A model generated the notes under the pieces. It did not search any database. It was not told the origin of the DNA and worked only from the letters and a program-made list of their open reading frames with translations. Shown piece after piece: positions 1-10,102 of a stretch of DNA of 64,000 bases (positions are counted from its first letter, which is position 1; every line of letters starts with the position of its first letter). The translations under genes and the position numbers were made by a program. The DNA comes from Struthidea cinerea (taxonomy: Eukaryota > Chordata > Aves > Passeriformes > Corcoracidae): positions 109,278 to 173,277 of the forward strand of contig VZTI01000427.1 in NCBI GenBank assembly GCA_013397865.1. Reading direction: 5' to 3'.

Positions 1-1466
1 ATATAAATATAAATATAAATAGATTATTAAAAAAGCCCCTGCAGCTATTAAATTGCACAGTGTTAAACAACCCTAACACCTATCAGCCAGTGCTAAGCCC
101 AATCAGCTGGAGCAGGTACTGTGTAGGATCCTCGGATTTTTCTCGGAGTAATCCAACCTCCCGTCCCACCATTTCACAGAAAACTCCTGGTGAATGATTC
201 AGGAATAACCTCACCCGGGGTGATCTGATCAGCTGAAGGCCCCTGGTGTTTCACTGGCATTTGTTTTTCTCTCGCATCACTCCCAGTCTCTGCTGCCTCC
301 CCCAAATCTCCCCATCCTCTTCTGCAGCCTAGTAACTCCTCGGCCTTAATGAGAAGTGGTGGCAGGGATTAATTAAGGGAGTGCTCAATTACACCAGGTA
401 TTTTCCTCGGAATTTCAAGCCACTTGTACTACAAGCCCTGCTAATTACCTGTCCTGATTTGCTCTTTTCAGACTGCTATTTTCCATAACCTTTCCGAGTC
501 ACCTCGTTCCTCCCGGCTGTACCGACGGAGCTCTGCTCTTCTCACATTCCTACAACACAGAGGCTTTTCCAGGTTTTTAATTAACCCTCGTACGAGCACG
601 AGCTCCCAGGCTGCTTCAGAAATCTTCTTTGCTTCCGTCCTGAACACTGAAAGCTGAAACAATTCAGGAAGAACAAGCTGGAAGCCACAGGAAATACTCC
701 CAAATCCGATCTGGAGTGTGATGGAGAGCGATGTGTGTGAGGGGGGATGAATGGAAAGCCAAAAAGCCTCTCGGGCAGGTCAGAATCTCGAATTAAAGAA
801 CTCGCTAAGTTCACTGGATGCAAGATGGGGTGAGGGGAAAACGTCTCCAGTTATTTGGGGAAGGAAAAGGGGAAAACAACCCAAATCTCTCCTGGCAGGT
901 GGAGATTCAGCCTGGGACAAATCGGCTCACTGGCATGCCTGGGTCATGGAAGCGGTACCAGGAAAGGGGAATGAGGAAAGGAATAAATTCACATTTCGAA
1001 GAGACCACAAATCAGTCCTAGCTCGTTGCCTAAAGGAGGCCCAATACCGAGGAAAATCAATATGCCCAAGTAAAGGAGGGATCTTCCTGGGTTGGAAGGG
1101 TGGGGGTTGATAAATGGAGAAGCTGATGTGGGGGGCCATTAAATAGGGAACAGGATAACCAGCACTAAACAGGCAACTGAAAAATAGCTCAGGGAGAATC
1201 CCAGCGTGGAAACCAGAGTCCTGGAATGCAGGTGGGGCTCTGGGCTCTGGGAATGCAGGAATTGCTCTGCCCCTTGCACAGAAGGAAAGGCAGGAAGAAT
1301 TGCAGGGGACTTTGTGGTAGTGGGGGGAAAAAAGGTCCTAAAAGCAACCAGGAATTCCAGGTGGCAGTACCTGAGGGGCCGGAATCTGAGCAGGAACAGT
1401 GGCCAGAGCCTCATGGAAGGTTCTGGGAAGATGATACAAATATCTGCAAGTTGCTTGGTTCCTTGT
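1..1466. other. Single-copy non-coding DNA
   Basis: I see no gene or recognised transposon here. The first ~21 bases are a short TAAATA-type AT repeat that runs off the left edge. Short open frames on both strands (up to ~120 codons at 751-1110) have no recognisable domain and overlap one another in opposite directions, so I treat them as chance frames. Confidence 0.6.
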
Positions 1467-1990
1467 GAATCACAGAATCCCAGCCTGGTTTGGGTGGGAA
1501 GGGACCTCAAAGCCCATCCAGTGCCACCCCTGCCATGGCAGGGACACCTTCCACTGTCCCAGGCTGCTCCAAGCCCCAGTGTCCAGCCTGGCCTTGGACA
1601 CTGCCAGGGATCCAGGGGCAGCCACAGCTGCTCTGGGCACCCTGTGCCAGGGCCTGCCCACCCTCCCAGGGAACAATTCCTTCCCAATATCCCATCCATC
1701 CCTGCCCTCTGGCACTGGGAAGCCCTTCCCTGTGTCCTGTCCCTCCAGCCCTTGTCCCCAGTCCCTCTCCAGCTCTCCTGGAGCCCCTTTAGGCCCTGGA
1801 AGGGGCTCTGAGCTCTCCCTGGAGCCTTCTCTTCTCCAGGTGAGCATCCCCAGCTCTCCCAGCTTGGCTCCAGAGCAGAGGGGCTCCGGCCCTGGAGCAG
1901 CTCCGTGGCCTCCTCTGGATTCATTCCAACACCTCCACGTCCTCCTTGTCCTGAGGAATCTGGAGCAGGACTGCCCCAAATGGTGAGATC
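1467..1990 (-). mobile_element. CR1 LINE 3' end, class A, long copy
   Basis: On the plus strand this begins with a reverse-complemented tail (AATCACAGAATCCCAG, then TGGTTTGGGTGGGAAGGGAC) and continues through the typical class A body to about 'CCACGTCCTCCTTGTCCTGA'. The 3' tail is therefore at the left and the element is 5'-truncated at the right, where similarity fades near 1990. It is one of the longest class A copies in the window. The open frames across it on both strands (for example 323 codons at 1139-2110) are by-products of its composition. Confidence 0.88.
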
Positions 1991-2554
1991 CTTTCCTCTG
2001 TCCTCACCCCAGGGTCTCTCACGGAGCTCCACAACAGATCCCGAAACCAAAGGAGCTAAAATACGCAGGTCACCCTCACCCACGGATTTTTCCCTAAAGG
2101 ATGACATCACCCAGCTCCAGGAAATCTATTCCCAGCTCTGAGTTATCCAGAAGGGGTTTGGAAGGAAAACACTTTTTAAAAGAGCTGCTCACATGCAGCA
2201 AAACTACTGATAATTTCTCCGAAGTAACAAACCAGTGTTTTAATGCCTTTTTTCCCTCCTTCATCTCCTGGTGCTCCTGGACTATTCAGCTGCAGAAGTG
2301 GCTCCAGTGGCCAGCTTCCCATAAAGCTCAGTGGAGCAGGGAGAGCAGCAGGAAACCAGGTGGAAATCCATTTTCCCAGCCAGACACTCTCATTTATAAT
2401 CCTGCACCGCTGGATGTTTTAATTCATGAGTAACAGCCATGAGAAGGAGGAAAGTGCCATAAATACCTGCACTGGGTGCAAATAATTGACCTGGGACACC
2501 TCTCCAGCATGGTGGGAGTTAGTTATTGAAAAGTTTAATTAAAACGGCACTTGG
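1991..2554. other. Single-copy non-coding DNA
   Basis: The first few tens of bases may be a decayed continuation of the CR1 to the left. The rest has no recognised repeat or gene and leads into the purine-rich tract. Confidence 0.5.
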
Positions 2555-3510
2555 AATAGAGGAGGAGAGGGAGAAGGAGAGGGAGAAGGAGAGGGAGAAG
2601 GAGAAGGAGAAGGAGCAGAAAGAGCAGAAGGAGAAGAAGCAGAATCAGCATCAGAAAAAGCAACAGAAGCAGCAGAAGCAGAAGAAAAAAGCAGAACAGA
2701 AGATGCAGAAGAAGAGGAAGAAGCAGAAGAAGCAGAGGCAGCAGAAGGAGAAGAGGCAGAAAAAGCAGGAGCAGAAAAAGCCAGAAGCAGCAGGAAAAGC
2801 TGCTGAAGCAGAACAAGAAGTGATAGGAGAAGCAGAAAGAGAAGGAGAAGCAGCAGAAAGAGAAGGAGAAGAAGCAGAAGAAGAAGCAGGAGGAGCAGAA
2901 GAAGCAGCAGCAGAAGAAGCAGAAGGAGAAGAGGCAGAAACAGAGGAAGAAAGAGCAGAAAAAGCAGAAGGAGAAGAGGCAGAAACAGAGGAAGAAAGAG
3001 CAGAAAAAGCAGAAGTAGGATACGCAGAAGCAGCAGCAGAAGAAGCAGAAGAAAAAGAAGAACAGAGGATGCAGGAGAAGAAGAGGAAGCAGCAGCAGAA
3101 GGAGAGGAAGCAGGAGAAGAAGAAAGAACAGAAAAAGCAGGAGAAGCAGAAGAGCAGAAGAAGAAGAAGCAGAAAAAGTAGCAGAAGCAGTAGCAGCAGA
3201 AGCAGAAGAACAAGCAGAAGAAGCAGCAGAAGCAGAAGAAGCAGCAGAAAAAGCAGCAGGAGCAGCAGCAGAAGAAGCAGAAGAAGCAGGAGAAAAAGTA
3301 GCAGAAGCAGCAGCAGTAGGAGAAGAAGAAGAAGAAGAAGAAGAAGTAGCAGCAGCAGAAGAAGCAGAAAAAGCAGCAGCAGCAGCAGAAGAAGAAGAAG
3401 ATGATGAAGCAGAAAAAGTAGCAGCAGCAGAAGCAGAAGAAGAAGAAGCAGGAAAAGTAGCAGAAGCAGCAGCAGGAGGAGAAGCAGCAGCAGGAGGAGA
3501 AGAGGAGAAG
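2555..3510 (+). repeat. T-depleted GAA/GCA/GGA trinucleotide-like tract
   Basis: For about 950 bases the plus strand consists almost wholly of A, G and isolated C, in GAA, GCA, GGA and AAG steps, with only scattered T (for example near 2821, 3017, 3178 and 3400). Because the array is 3-bp phased, several frames stay open: 292 codons on plus (Glu/Lys/Arg/Ser-rich) and over 300 on minus (Leu/Phe/Ser/Ala-rich). There is no start context, splice pattern or domain, so I read these as repeat artefacts. The tract also holds a perfect 45-bp tandem duplication. It could adopt triplex or R-loop structures, but that is inference. Confidence 0.9.
2922..3011 (+). repeat. Perfect 45-bp tandem duplication inside the purine-rich tract
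   Basis: The units 2922-2966 and 2967-3011 are identical, each starting GAAGGAGAAGAGGCAGAAAC. In the plus frame this gives a 15-residue acidic block twice in a row. The identity suggests a recent slippage or unequal-exchange event in an otherwise irregular array. Confidence 0.88.
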
Positions 3511-3544
3511 CGCAGTTTGTTTTCCCTACACAACCAGTCCCAAA

Positions 3545-3752
3545 CGTGCCGGCGCTAATCCCAGCCCTGAGCTGCCTCCCCGCAGCTCCGAGCACAGCGA
3601 GCTCCCTGCAGGAGCTGACGGGATGCCCGGGGTCCCACGCCCGCTGCAGGGATCCTCCCCTGCAGTGCAGCCACCCCTGGGCTGGCCCTGCGGAGCAGCG
3701 TCCCGGACACTCAGCTCCGGAGTTCCCGAGGGGAAGAAGGCGCCTCTGCTTT
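3545..3752. promoter_or_regulatory. Small CpG-rich block next to the purine-rich tract
   Basis: Over ~208 bases I count about 16 CpG dinucleotides in DNA of roughly two-thirds G+C, an observed/expected CpG ratio near 0.65. That is high beside its surroundings. No TATA box, exon or splice donor is visible next to it, so promoter activity is only a possibility; it may simply be a GC-rich island with no function. Confidence 0.3.
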
Positions 3753-4510
3753 TAGAGCTGCTCTGCAGCTTTTACAGAGGGGGTGTGCCAAGTTCCTTAA
3801 CTTCTTTTCTAGTTCAGCTGCATGGCTTGAATTTATTCCACTGCTGAAGCTCTGAGCTGCTCCCCGGGTTTTGGATGGGACAGGATTGAAATGTACTCTG
3901 AAATGATGGCTCCAAAAATGCTCGACTAGAAAGGGAAAGCCAAACTGCAGCTGTCTGGGTGCAAGGCAACGTGAAGGATCTCTTTTTACAGGATGTTTTG
4001 AGCAGAACGATTCTGCCGAGCAAAAGGACATGCAGAAAAATGAGTTTTGGACTGAATAACAGAAAGTAAAGCAGTGGAATGAATTATTCTGGAACTGTGT
4101 GACTGGTGAAGCTGAACTCCACAATCTCCTCCACAGAAATGACAGGGAGAGAATGGAAGTAGTCACAACACTGAGATACGTGTACATCCCAGGGAAAATT
4201 CCTTGTCCGAGAGGCTCCAGGGCTGCGGCTCCCCTTCTCCAACTGGGATTTGGTTTCACCAGGAAAAAGACATTGAGGAAAAGGGACAGAGGGAAAAGCC
4301 ACCAGCCCTTCAGAGGCTGCAAGGAAAACAATCTCACAACAAAGCTGTGGCATGTTTTAAACCCAACTACTCAAATTCTTAGTGCGACCTTTCTCCTTGA
4401 CCTTCTGTTTTCCCTCCAAGCCCGAAATGTTGTTGTACAAATCAGACCTTTTCTCCATTTAAATCAAAATTCACCCAAGTTTCTAAGAACTGCTCACATA
4501 AACCAGATTC
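3753..4510. other. Single-copy non-coding DNA
   Basis: No recognised repeat or gene. The minus-strand frame of 208 codons at 3711-4337 has no recognisable domain and overlaps other frames, so I do not call it a gene. Confidence 0.5.
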
Positions 4511-4731
4511 AGATGAGATATGAGGGAGAAATTGTTCCCTGGGAGGGTGGGCAGGCCCTGGCACAGGGTGCCCAGAGCAGCTGTGGCTGCCCCTGGATCC
4601 CTGGCAGTGCCCAAGGCCAGGCTGGACACTGGGGCTTGGAGCAGCCTGGGACAGTGGGAGGTATTCCTGCCCGTGGCAGGGAGTGGCACTGGATGGGATT
4701 GAAGCTCCCAACCCAAACCAGGCTGGGATGA
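4511..4731 (+). mobile_element. CR1 LINE 3' end, class A
   Basis: Starts in the GATGGGATATTGGGAAGGAA-type block (here GATGAGATATGAGGGAGAAA) and runs through 'CCCTGGGAGGGTGGGCAGGC' to a tail in which ACCCAAACCAGGCTGGGATG replaces the usual ACCATTCTATGATTC end. Only the last ~220 bases of the element remain. Confidence 0.9.
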
Positions 4732-5427
4732 ACTGCAGCCAGCACAACCTGTCGGAGCACAGCGGCAGGAGCCAGGGTTTTGTCCCCTTGCCCCGCACGC
4801 AGCCGCACATCTCCTGCAAAGCGCTGCCCCTCGCCCCGCAGCGTAGCAGGAAACAGAACCACTCCATTGCTGCCACCTGCAAGCACAGCCGGACTTCCAG
4901 CTTTGAGCTGCAATCCCAGCGTCTGGAGGAATCCTGAGCAGTTAAACCGGGGCTTGGCAGCACACCGGGAACGTGAAGCAGCTCGAAACCCCGACGACAC
5001 AAACGCTCCTCTCTGTGCGATTGGGAAGAGGCACTTTGCTAAATGGACTTTGCAGTAATTCCACGTGTCTCGACTCTTTCCTTATTTCCCAAGAGCAGCA
5101 TTTCCTCCACAATGATTAAAGAACCCATGCCCAGATTTTTCTCTCCCGAGCACTCCCTGTTTTCCACACTGGATAGAAACGTGTCCCACGCGGTAAAATC
5201 CCTGTGCTGTTATCCCTGGGTAGGAAAGGTCTGTCCTAGAGGTTTTGCTGTGCCAAAATAGCACAGAGGAGGTGCAGAGCAGGGGCTGCAGTAATCCTCT
5301 GCCACATCCACTGCCCAGGGTTTGTGTGTGCCCTTGGGAAAAGCTGGGGTTTGGGGGACTTCAACTATCAAACAAATCCCAAATCCGAGGAGATCCCATC
5401 TCCACAGGACATCTGGGGTATCAAGAT
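4732..5427. other. Single-copy non-coding DNA, locally CpG-rich
   Basis: No repeat or gene recognised. Bases ~4745-4860 hold a cluster of CpGs (around GCACGCAGCCGCAC), but there is no other promoter sign. Confidence 0.45.
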
Positions 5428-5702
5428 CATCACGGAATACCGGAATGGTTGGATTTGAATCTTAAAGCCCACCCAGTGCCACCCCTGCCATGGGCAGGGA
5501 CACCTCCCACTGTCCCAGGCTGCCCCAAGCCCCAATGTCCAGCCTGGCCTTGGACACTGCCAGGGATCCAGGGGCAGCCACAGCTTCTCCGGGCACCCTG
5601 TGCCAGGGCCTGCCCACCCTCCCAGGGAACAATTCCTTCCCAATATCCCATCCATCCCTGCCCTCTGGCACTTGGAAGCCATTCCCTGTGTCCTGGCACT
5701 CA
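5428..5702 (-). mobile_element. CR1 LINE 3' end, class A
   Basis: The decayed tail (CATCACGGAATACCGGAATG) is at the left. The body follows the class A sequence without large gaps up to 'TGTGTCCTGGCACTC', where the 5' truncation point lies. Confidence 0.9.
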
Positions 5703-6311
5703 GTGTGGAATTTGGTGCAAGCTGTGCATGTCACGGAAAGGTGCTGCCCCTTCCACAAGATTCCCTCGCTCCAGCTCCTTCTCCATGTGCCCATTCCAAC
5801 AGCACCTTTACTCCAACCATTAATCCCATTCAGGAATCTGTATTCCATTTTACGCAAATCCAGAGTTAATATTTTGGGATGTAATTCCTCAACAAATCGC
5901 TGTCTCCCTGATAAACTCATAATTCCAGTCAAAGGCTCAGCGTCCTTCAGAAAAACGGGATTTGGGAAGAACTGGAGTCCAGCACTGAGCACCCACACTC
6001 AGATCCCAAAGCATTCCCTGTTACAACAGGCATCTGACACCTGCAATCACCTCTGAAACGTCTTTCCAGGGGATCGTTTCCTCCCCATGCCCAGACTTCC
6101 CAGTGACAACTGCAATGGGATCCTTCTGCTGATCCTTCCTCTGGTGCTGGTTTAAATTTGGTTATTCCCACTGGGATTATCCTCTGGCTGCCTCTGACAC
6201 AACCAGGGAGGTGGGAGGCACCTCCAGGACCTCTCATCCCAAGCGAAGTGGTGCTGTGGGAGTGCAGCCCACCAGGCTTTATCCCTGTGGATAAAATCCG
6301 AGGAAGTTGAA
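5703..6311. other. Single-copy non-coding DNA
   Basis: No repeat, gene or regulatory motif recognised between the CR1 copy and the LTR insertion site. Confidence 0.5.
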
Positions 6312-6317
6312 GGAGAT

Positions 6318-6706
6318 TGTTGGAGTGCACTGTGTGCTGGAAGAGAGACAGGCCCTGAGGATCAGAGAGAGGGGCTCTGTCCTGGGCCCGGAGGGGACCC
6401 TGGGAGTGCATCCAGGTCACCGGGGACGGACTGAGAGAGGATTGTGTGTTTATGGACAGACTGGGCCTGTGAGAAGTGTTCATTGCAGTTTGGGGCTTTA
6501 TAGGGCATTGTTTGCCTGTTACCATCATAGGTAAAATCTGTGCAATGCCCCAGGTGATTGGGGGACACTGTGGGGAACATCTTCCCTGTTTATAGGATGT
6601 GATATCCTGTTGGGTGCTGGGATTTAGGGAATTCTGACTGCGCAATGAACGGCTTTGCCTTTCTCCATCTGATGAGCAAAGTCCTTGCCCATGTGCCATT
6701 ACTGCA
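6318..6706 (+). mobile_element. Solo LTR, 389 bp, class II (ERVK-like) by 6-bp target duplication
   Basis: The element starts TGTTGGAGTGCAC and ends TTACTGCA, so it has TG...CA ends. It is flanked by an exact 6-bp direct repeat, GGAGAT, at 6312-6317 and 6707-6712. A second copy at 24543-24931 in opposite orientation has exactly the same length (389 bp), about 21 mismatches and no indel, so the two are ~95% identical and the boundaries are independently confirmed. A weak TATA-like TTTATAG lies at 6497-6503, which I used to set the strand. No gag, pol or env sequence adjoins it, so it is a solo LTR left by recombination between the two LTRs of a provirus. The ERVK assignment rests only on the 6-bp duplication; I cannot name the family. 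Confidence 0.85.
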
Positions 6707-6712
6707 GGAGAT

Positions 6713-6982
6713 CAAGAATGGGCAGCATGCACTGGTTGTGTGCTGGCTCGGGTAAAAGGAGGAGGTGCTTCCAAATCCAGCTGCACCGGATAACTGGGAG
6801 GAAACAACAGGAGTCTCCTCTCCGGTGAATCTTTTCTCCCTCTCCTCCACTGCTGATCACAACAACAAAAGCCCAAAGATTAAATCATTCAAAATAACCT
6901 GGATGGGTCCAGGGGGCACAGGGTCCTCCAGGGCTTCTCCTGCCCACCACCATTCCCAGGCATCAGATATACTTGGATGTAC
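6713..6982. other. Single-copy non-coding DNA
   Basis: No recognised repeat, gene or motif. Confidence 0.5.
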
Positions 6983-7135
6983 ATCATGGAATGGTTTGGG
7001 TTGGGAGGGACCTTAAATCCCATCCCATCCCATCCCATCCCATCCCATCCCATCCCATCCCTCCGTGGGCAGGGACACCTTCCACTATCCCAGGCTGCTC
7101 CAAGCCCTGTCCAGCCCAGCCTTGGACACTTCCAG
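6983..7135 (-). mobile_element. CR1 LINE 3' end, class A, carrying a CATCC array
   Basis: The tail (ATCATGGAATGGTTTGGGTT) is at the left, followed by GGGAGGGACCTTAAA. The usual 'CCCATCCAGTGCC' segment has been replaced by a CATCC array, and the normal CR1 sequence resumes at GTGGGCAGGGACACC. The copy stops after 'TTGGACACTTCCAG', where a plus-strand CR1 tail begins. Confidence 0.85.
7016..7060 (+). repeat. (CATCC)n microsatellite inside a CR1 copy
   Basis: Nine near-perfect CATCC units in a row. The seed was probably the CCCATCC present at this point in class A CR1 sequences, so the array grew after the CR1 inserted. Confidence 0.9.
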
Positions 7136-7178
7136 CTTAGAGGTCTTTTCCAGCCTGAAGGATTCTACAATTCTAATT
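7136..7178 (+). mobile_element. CR1 LINE tail, class B, abutting a minus-strand CR1
   Basis: Only the last ~40 bases of a CR1 are present: TTAGAGGTCTTTTCCAGCCT followed by a GATTCTACAATTCTA-type 8-bp repeat tail. It directly follows the minus-strand CR1, so the composite carries a CR1 3' terminus at each outer edge. Confidence 0.7.
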
Positions 7179-7740
7179 CACTTCTGCTCCTGTGCAGCCC
7201 CAATACCGTGGCAGAGTTGATATCCAGCTGTGTTTCAGACCACTGGCTTTTTCTTCCCAGCTCCGAGCCTATCTCTTCCTGGAATGAGCTGACCTCTGGG
7301 ATTGTCTTTGCTCCTGCATTTGGAGACCTGTGGAGCACCACGGGCTGCACAGAGAGCAGCAGCAGCAGCTCCTGAGGAGCAGGGAAAGGGAAAAGGGCGA
7401 TTTTAAAATATCCCGGGAGGCAACTGTTCAGATGCCCTGGGGTGGCACAGGCACGATCCTGTCACTGCAGAGCCTTTTCGGGGTGTCTGCTCCAGCAGTC
7501 AGCATGGGAAGACCTTGTAGGGTGGCGGGAGCGGGTCTGGATCCAGCCGCACTCGGATCACACGTGGTGGGAGCTCTGGGAGGTGTTTCTCCGCCAAAAC
7601 CAAACCATTTGGTGTGGGGCAAATCCTCTGTGCCGTGGCAAAGCAACACAGGGCCAGTGGGGACCCGCAGGGGACTCCCATCAACACCAGTTCGCTGCTC
7701 CAACCCAAACTGGGAGGCACACAGGATCCTAAATGAATAG
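7179..7740. other. Single-copy non-coding DNA
   Basis: No recognised repeat or gene. A short (AGC)n run lies near 7358-7372. Confidence 0.5.
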
Positions 7741-7792
7741 GATCAGGAATCACTAAGGCTGGAGAAGACCTCAAGGACCATCGAGTCCAACC
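7741..7792 (-). mobile_element. CR1 LINE tail, class B, short
   Basis: A reversed class B tail (AATCACTAAGGCTGGAGAAG, then CCATCGAGTCCAACC). Only ~50 bases are recognisable. Confidence 0.7.
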
Positions 7793-8160
7793 ATGAACCC
7801 ATTTTGCACGGCCGCTGGCAGTGCAAAAGGCGCAAAGCTCGCTGGGATCCAGCTGGAATCCAGCTGTTTAGGGGCAGGAAGAGCAAAAAAAGGATAGATA
7901 CAAGGAATTTCTCTGCAGAGGGTAAGGGGGATACCAGGAAATTAGGGCACCGTTTGTTGCAGTGCGTTTCTGCCATGCACTGCTCCCAGGGCTGGGAAAA
8001 CAGGACCAGCCCCAGGGTGCACAGAAAGAATTGGAAATTCCTTGTTTCACCTGATTTGTTTCCTCTGGGAGATGAATTCCCCCCAAAATGCTGGGATGGG
8101 CTGCCACAGCAGCACAGGGAGGTTTCCACCTTTATTCCCACAACACATCCAAAGGCACCA
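7793..8160. other. Single-copy non-coding DNA
   Basis: Nothing recognised. It may include decayed CR1 sequence belonging to either neighbour. Confidence 0.4.
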
Positions 8161-8296
8161 CCGAGGCTGCCAGAGCTCCAGGAGCGCTGGGACACCGCTC
8201 CCAGGGATGCACAGGGGGGATTGTTGGGGTGTCTGGGCAGGGCCAGGAGCTGGATCCATGATCCCTGTGGGTCCCTTCCAGCTCAGATCTGCAGAT
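8161..8296 (+). mobile_element. CR1 LINE 3' end, class C
   Basis: Runs from GAGGCTGCCAGAGCTCCAGG through GGGATTGTTGGGGTGTCTGG to GGGTCCCTTCCAGCTCAG. The final 8-bp repeat tail has decayed. The same block recurs at 34017-34155, 28861-28984 and 46972-47072. Confidence 0.85.
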
Positions 8297-9318
8297 CCCA
8301 CCAGCCTGCCTGGAAGAGGAGGTCCCAATCCTTCCCTCAGAGGTAGGAGCACATCGACTTGAGGAAAAACGCTGCCCCCTTGTCCTGAGCCCCCCAGAGC
8401 TTGCTCCTCAAACCACCCCATCAGCAGCGCAGGTGGAGGCTGGATTCCTCGGGCTGGCAGAGTGTTTAATGGGATTCATGAGGAGCTGTTTTTCCAAGCC
8501 ATTAAATCCCTAATACCAACAGAAATAACACCGTGTATTCCATCAGGGAAACTTGTGGGGTTTCAACAAATGCTGCGAGGGACAGCTGGAATAAAAACAT
8601 TCCCCGTGCGTTTACAGAAGTTGTGCAGGGGCATAAAGCTACTCTGGCTGTTGATTAATACATATATCAAATAAAAATCCCTTCCCGATATGCAGGAGCA
8701 TCGTTCCATCCTTCCAGGTGGTTCTGACTTGGATGGAAAGCGCTGTTAACTGCAGACTGACTGTGCTAGTTGGTGTCTCTCGGCTGGAGGGCTCAGAAAT
8801 CCCGTTGAAAACGGAATACTGAGGAGCTCTTTTCCTTCCTATAACAGCATTTATTAATTATTTTGAGATGTCTGCAGTCCCCAGCCAGCAGCCTGTTGCC
8901 ATAATCCACACAGCGCTGGCTGCTGCATCCCAAAGGCAGCAGTGAACGTGGCTGAAACGCACTGAAATCTGCCTTCCCTGAAAAATTTCCTCATGGATCT
9001 CGGAGGGAATTACATGCCAGTGCTGCTGTTCGGGAGCTTGTATTTTTTGAGAGCCAGCAGTGAACTCAGCTGTTGGGGAAAGACAGACATGAGAGACCGA
9101 GCTAACAAGTGCGGAGGTTTAAAATATGGATTCAAGCTGGATTTGGTTGATTGCAGTTGGGAAGGAGAGGGTGGGAAGGAGCAGGCAAAGGAGAGGTGGC
9201 CCTCACAGGGAAACCAGGCTTAGAGAAACCTTAGGATAACGGGATGGAAGTTTAGATAAACCAGGAGAAACGGAGGTAAAACTGGGACAGGCAGCGGTAG
9301 GAGAGACCGTGGCAGATG
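8297..9318. other. Single-copy non-coding DNA
   Basis: No recognised repeat, gene or motif. Confidence 0.5.
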
Positions 9319-9449
9319 GGATCCCAGAATCCCAGGATGGTTTGGATTGGAAGGGACCTCAAAGCCCATCCAGTGCCACCCCTGCCATGGGCAGGGACAC
9401 CTTCCACTGTCCCAGGCTGCTCCAAGCCCCAGTGTCCAGCCTGGCCTTG
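9319..9449 (-). mobile_element. CR1 LINE 3' end, class A, short
   Basis: The tail (ATCCCAGAATCCCAGGATGG) is at the left. The copy stops abruptly after 'CCAGCCTGGCCTTG', so only ~130 bases of the 3' end were inserted or kept. Confidence 0.88.
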
Positions 9450-9642
9450 CCCCTGAACTTCAGGCAGTGATAGTTCTGTGCCTGCCCCGATTTCAGGATG
9501 GGAGATGGAAGAGGGAGACGATGGACACTGAGGAGAATCTCCTCCCTAATCCCCAGGGAAGGCATTTACAGCTCCTTTCCAGCGATCCAAGCAGCTCAGC
9601 CTATCCAGCCACGCAGCTGGAGCAATCCCAGGGAACACTTCA

Positions 9643-10102
9643 GGAGAGCCCTGGATGGGCTGGAGCGTGTCCAGGGCAGGGAAGGGAGCTGGGAAGGGGC
9701 TGGAGCCCCAGGAGCGGCTGAGGGAGCTGGGAAAGGGGCTCAGCCTGGAGCAAAGGAGGCTCAGGGGGGACCTTGTGGCTCTGCACAACTCCCTGACAGG
9801 AGGGGGCAGCCGGGGGGGTCGGGCTCTGCTCCCAGGGAACAGGGACAGGACAAGGGGAAACGGCCTCAGGCTGGGCCAGGGGAGGCTCAGCTTGGACAGC
9901 AGCAGGAATTTCTCCATGGAAAGGCTGCTCAGGCCTTGGCAGGGGCTGCCCAGGGAGGTTTGGAGTCCCCATGCCTGGAGGTGTCCAAGGAAGGGCTGGA
10001 GGTGGCACTCAGTGCTCTGGGCTGGGGACAAGGTGGGCATCGGGCACAGCTTGGACTGGATGATCCTGGAGGCCTTTTCCAGCCCCAGGGGTCCTGGGAT
10101 TA
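9643..10102 (+). mobile_element. CR1 LINE 3' end, class B, long copy
   Basis: Starts in GAGCCCTGGATGGGCTGGAG, passes the class B hallmark blocks (GGCTCAGCCTGGAGCAAAGG, then AGGGACAGGACAAGGGGAAA) and ends CCTTTTCCAGCCCCAGGGGT. About 460 bases are kept. Overlapping frames of ~200 codons on both strands are by-products. Confidence 0.9.

Noticed and set aside
1139..2110. 323-codon minus frame as a gene
   Set aside because: Most of it lies in a class A CR1, and the same peptide pieces recur across the window wherever CR1 copies occur.
2526..3404. 292-codon plus frame, Glu/Lys/Arg-rich, as a low-complexity protein gene
   Set aside because: It is only the in-phase reading of a 3-bp-periodic T-free repeat. 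Longer frames exist on the minus strand of the same tract, and there is no non-repetitive domain.
6362..6580. Conserved 72-codon frame present in both 389-bp LTRs as a small gene
   Set aside because: The frame is open in both copies simply because the copies are ~95% identical with no indel. The opposite strand is open as well.
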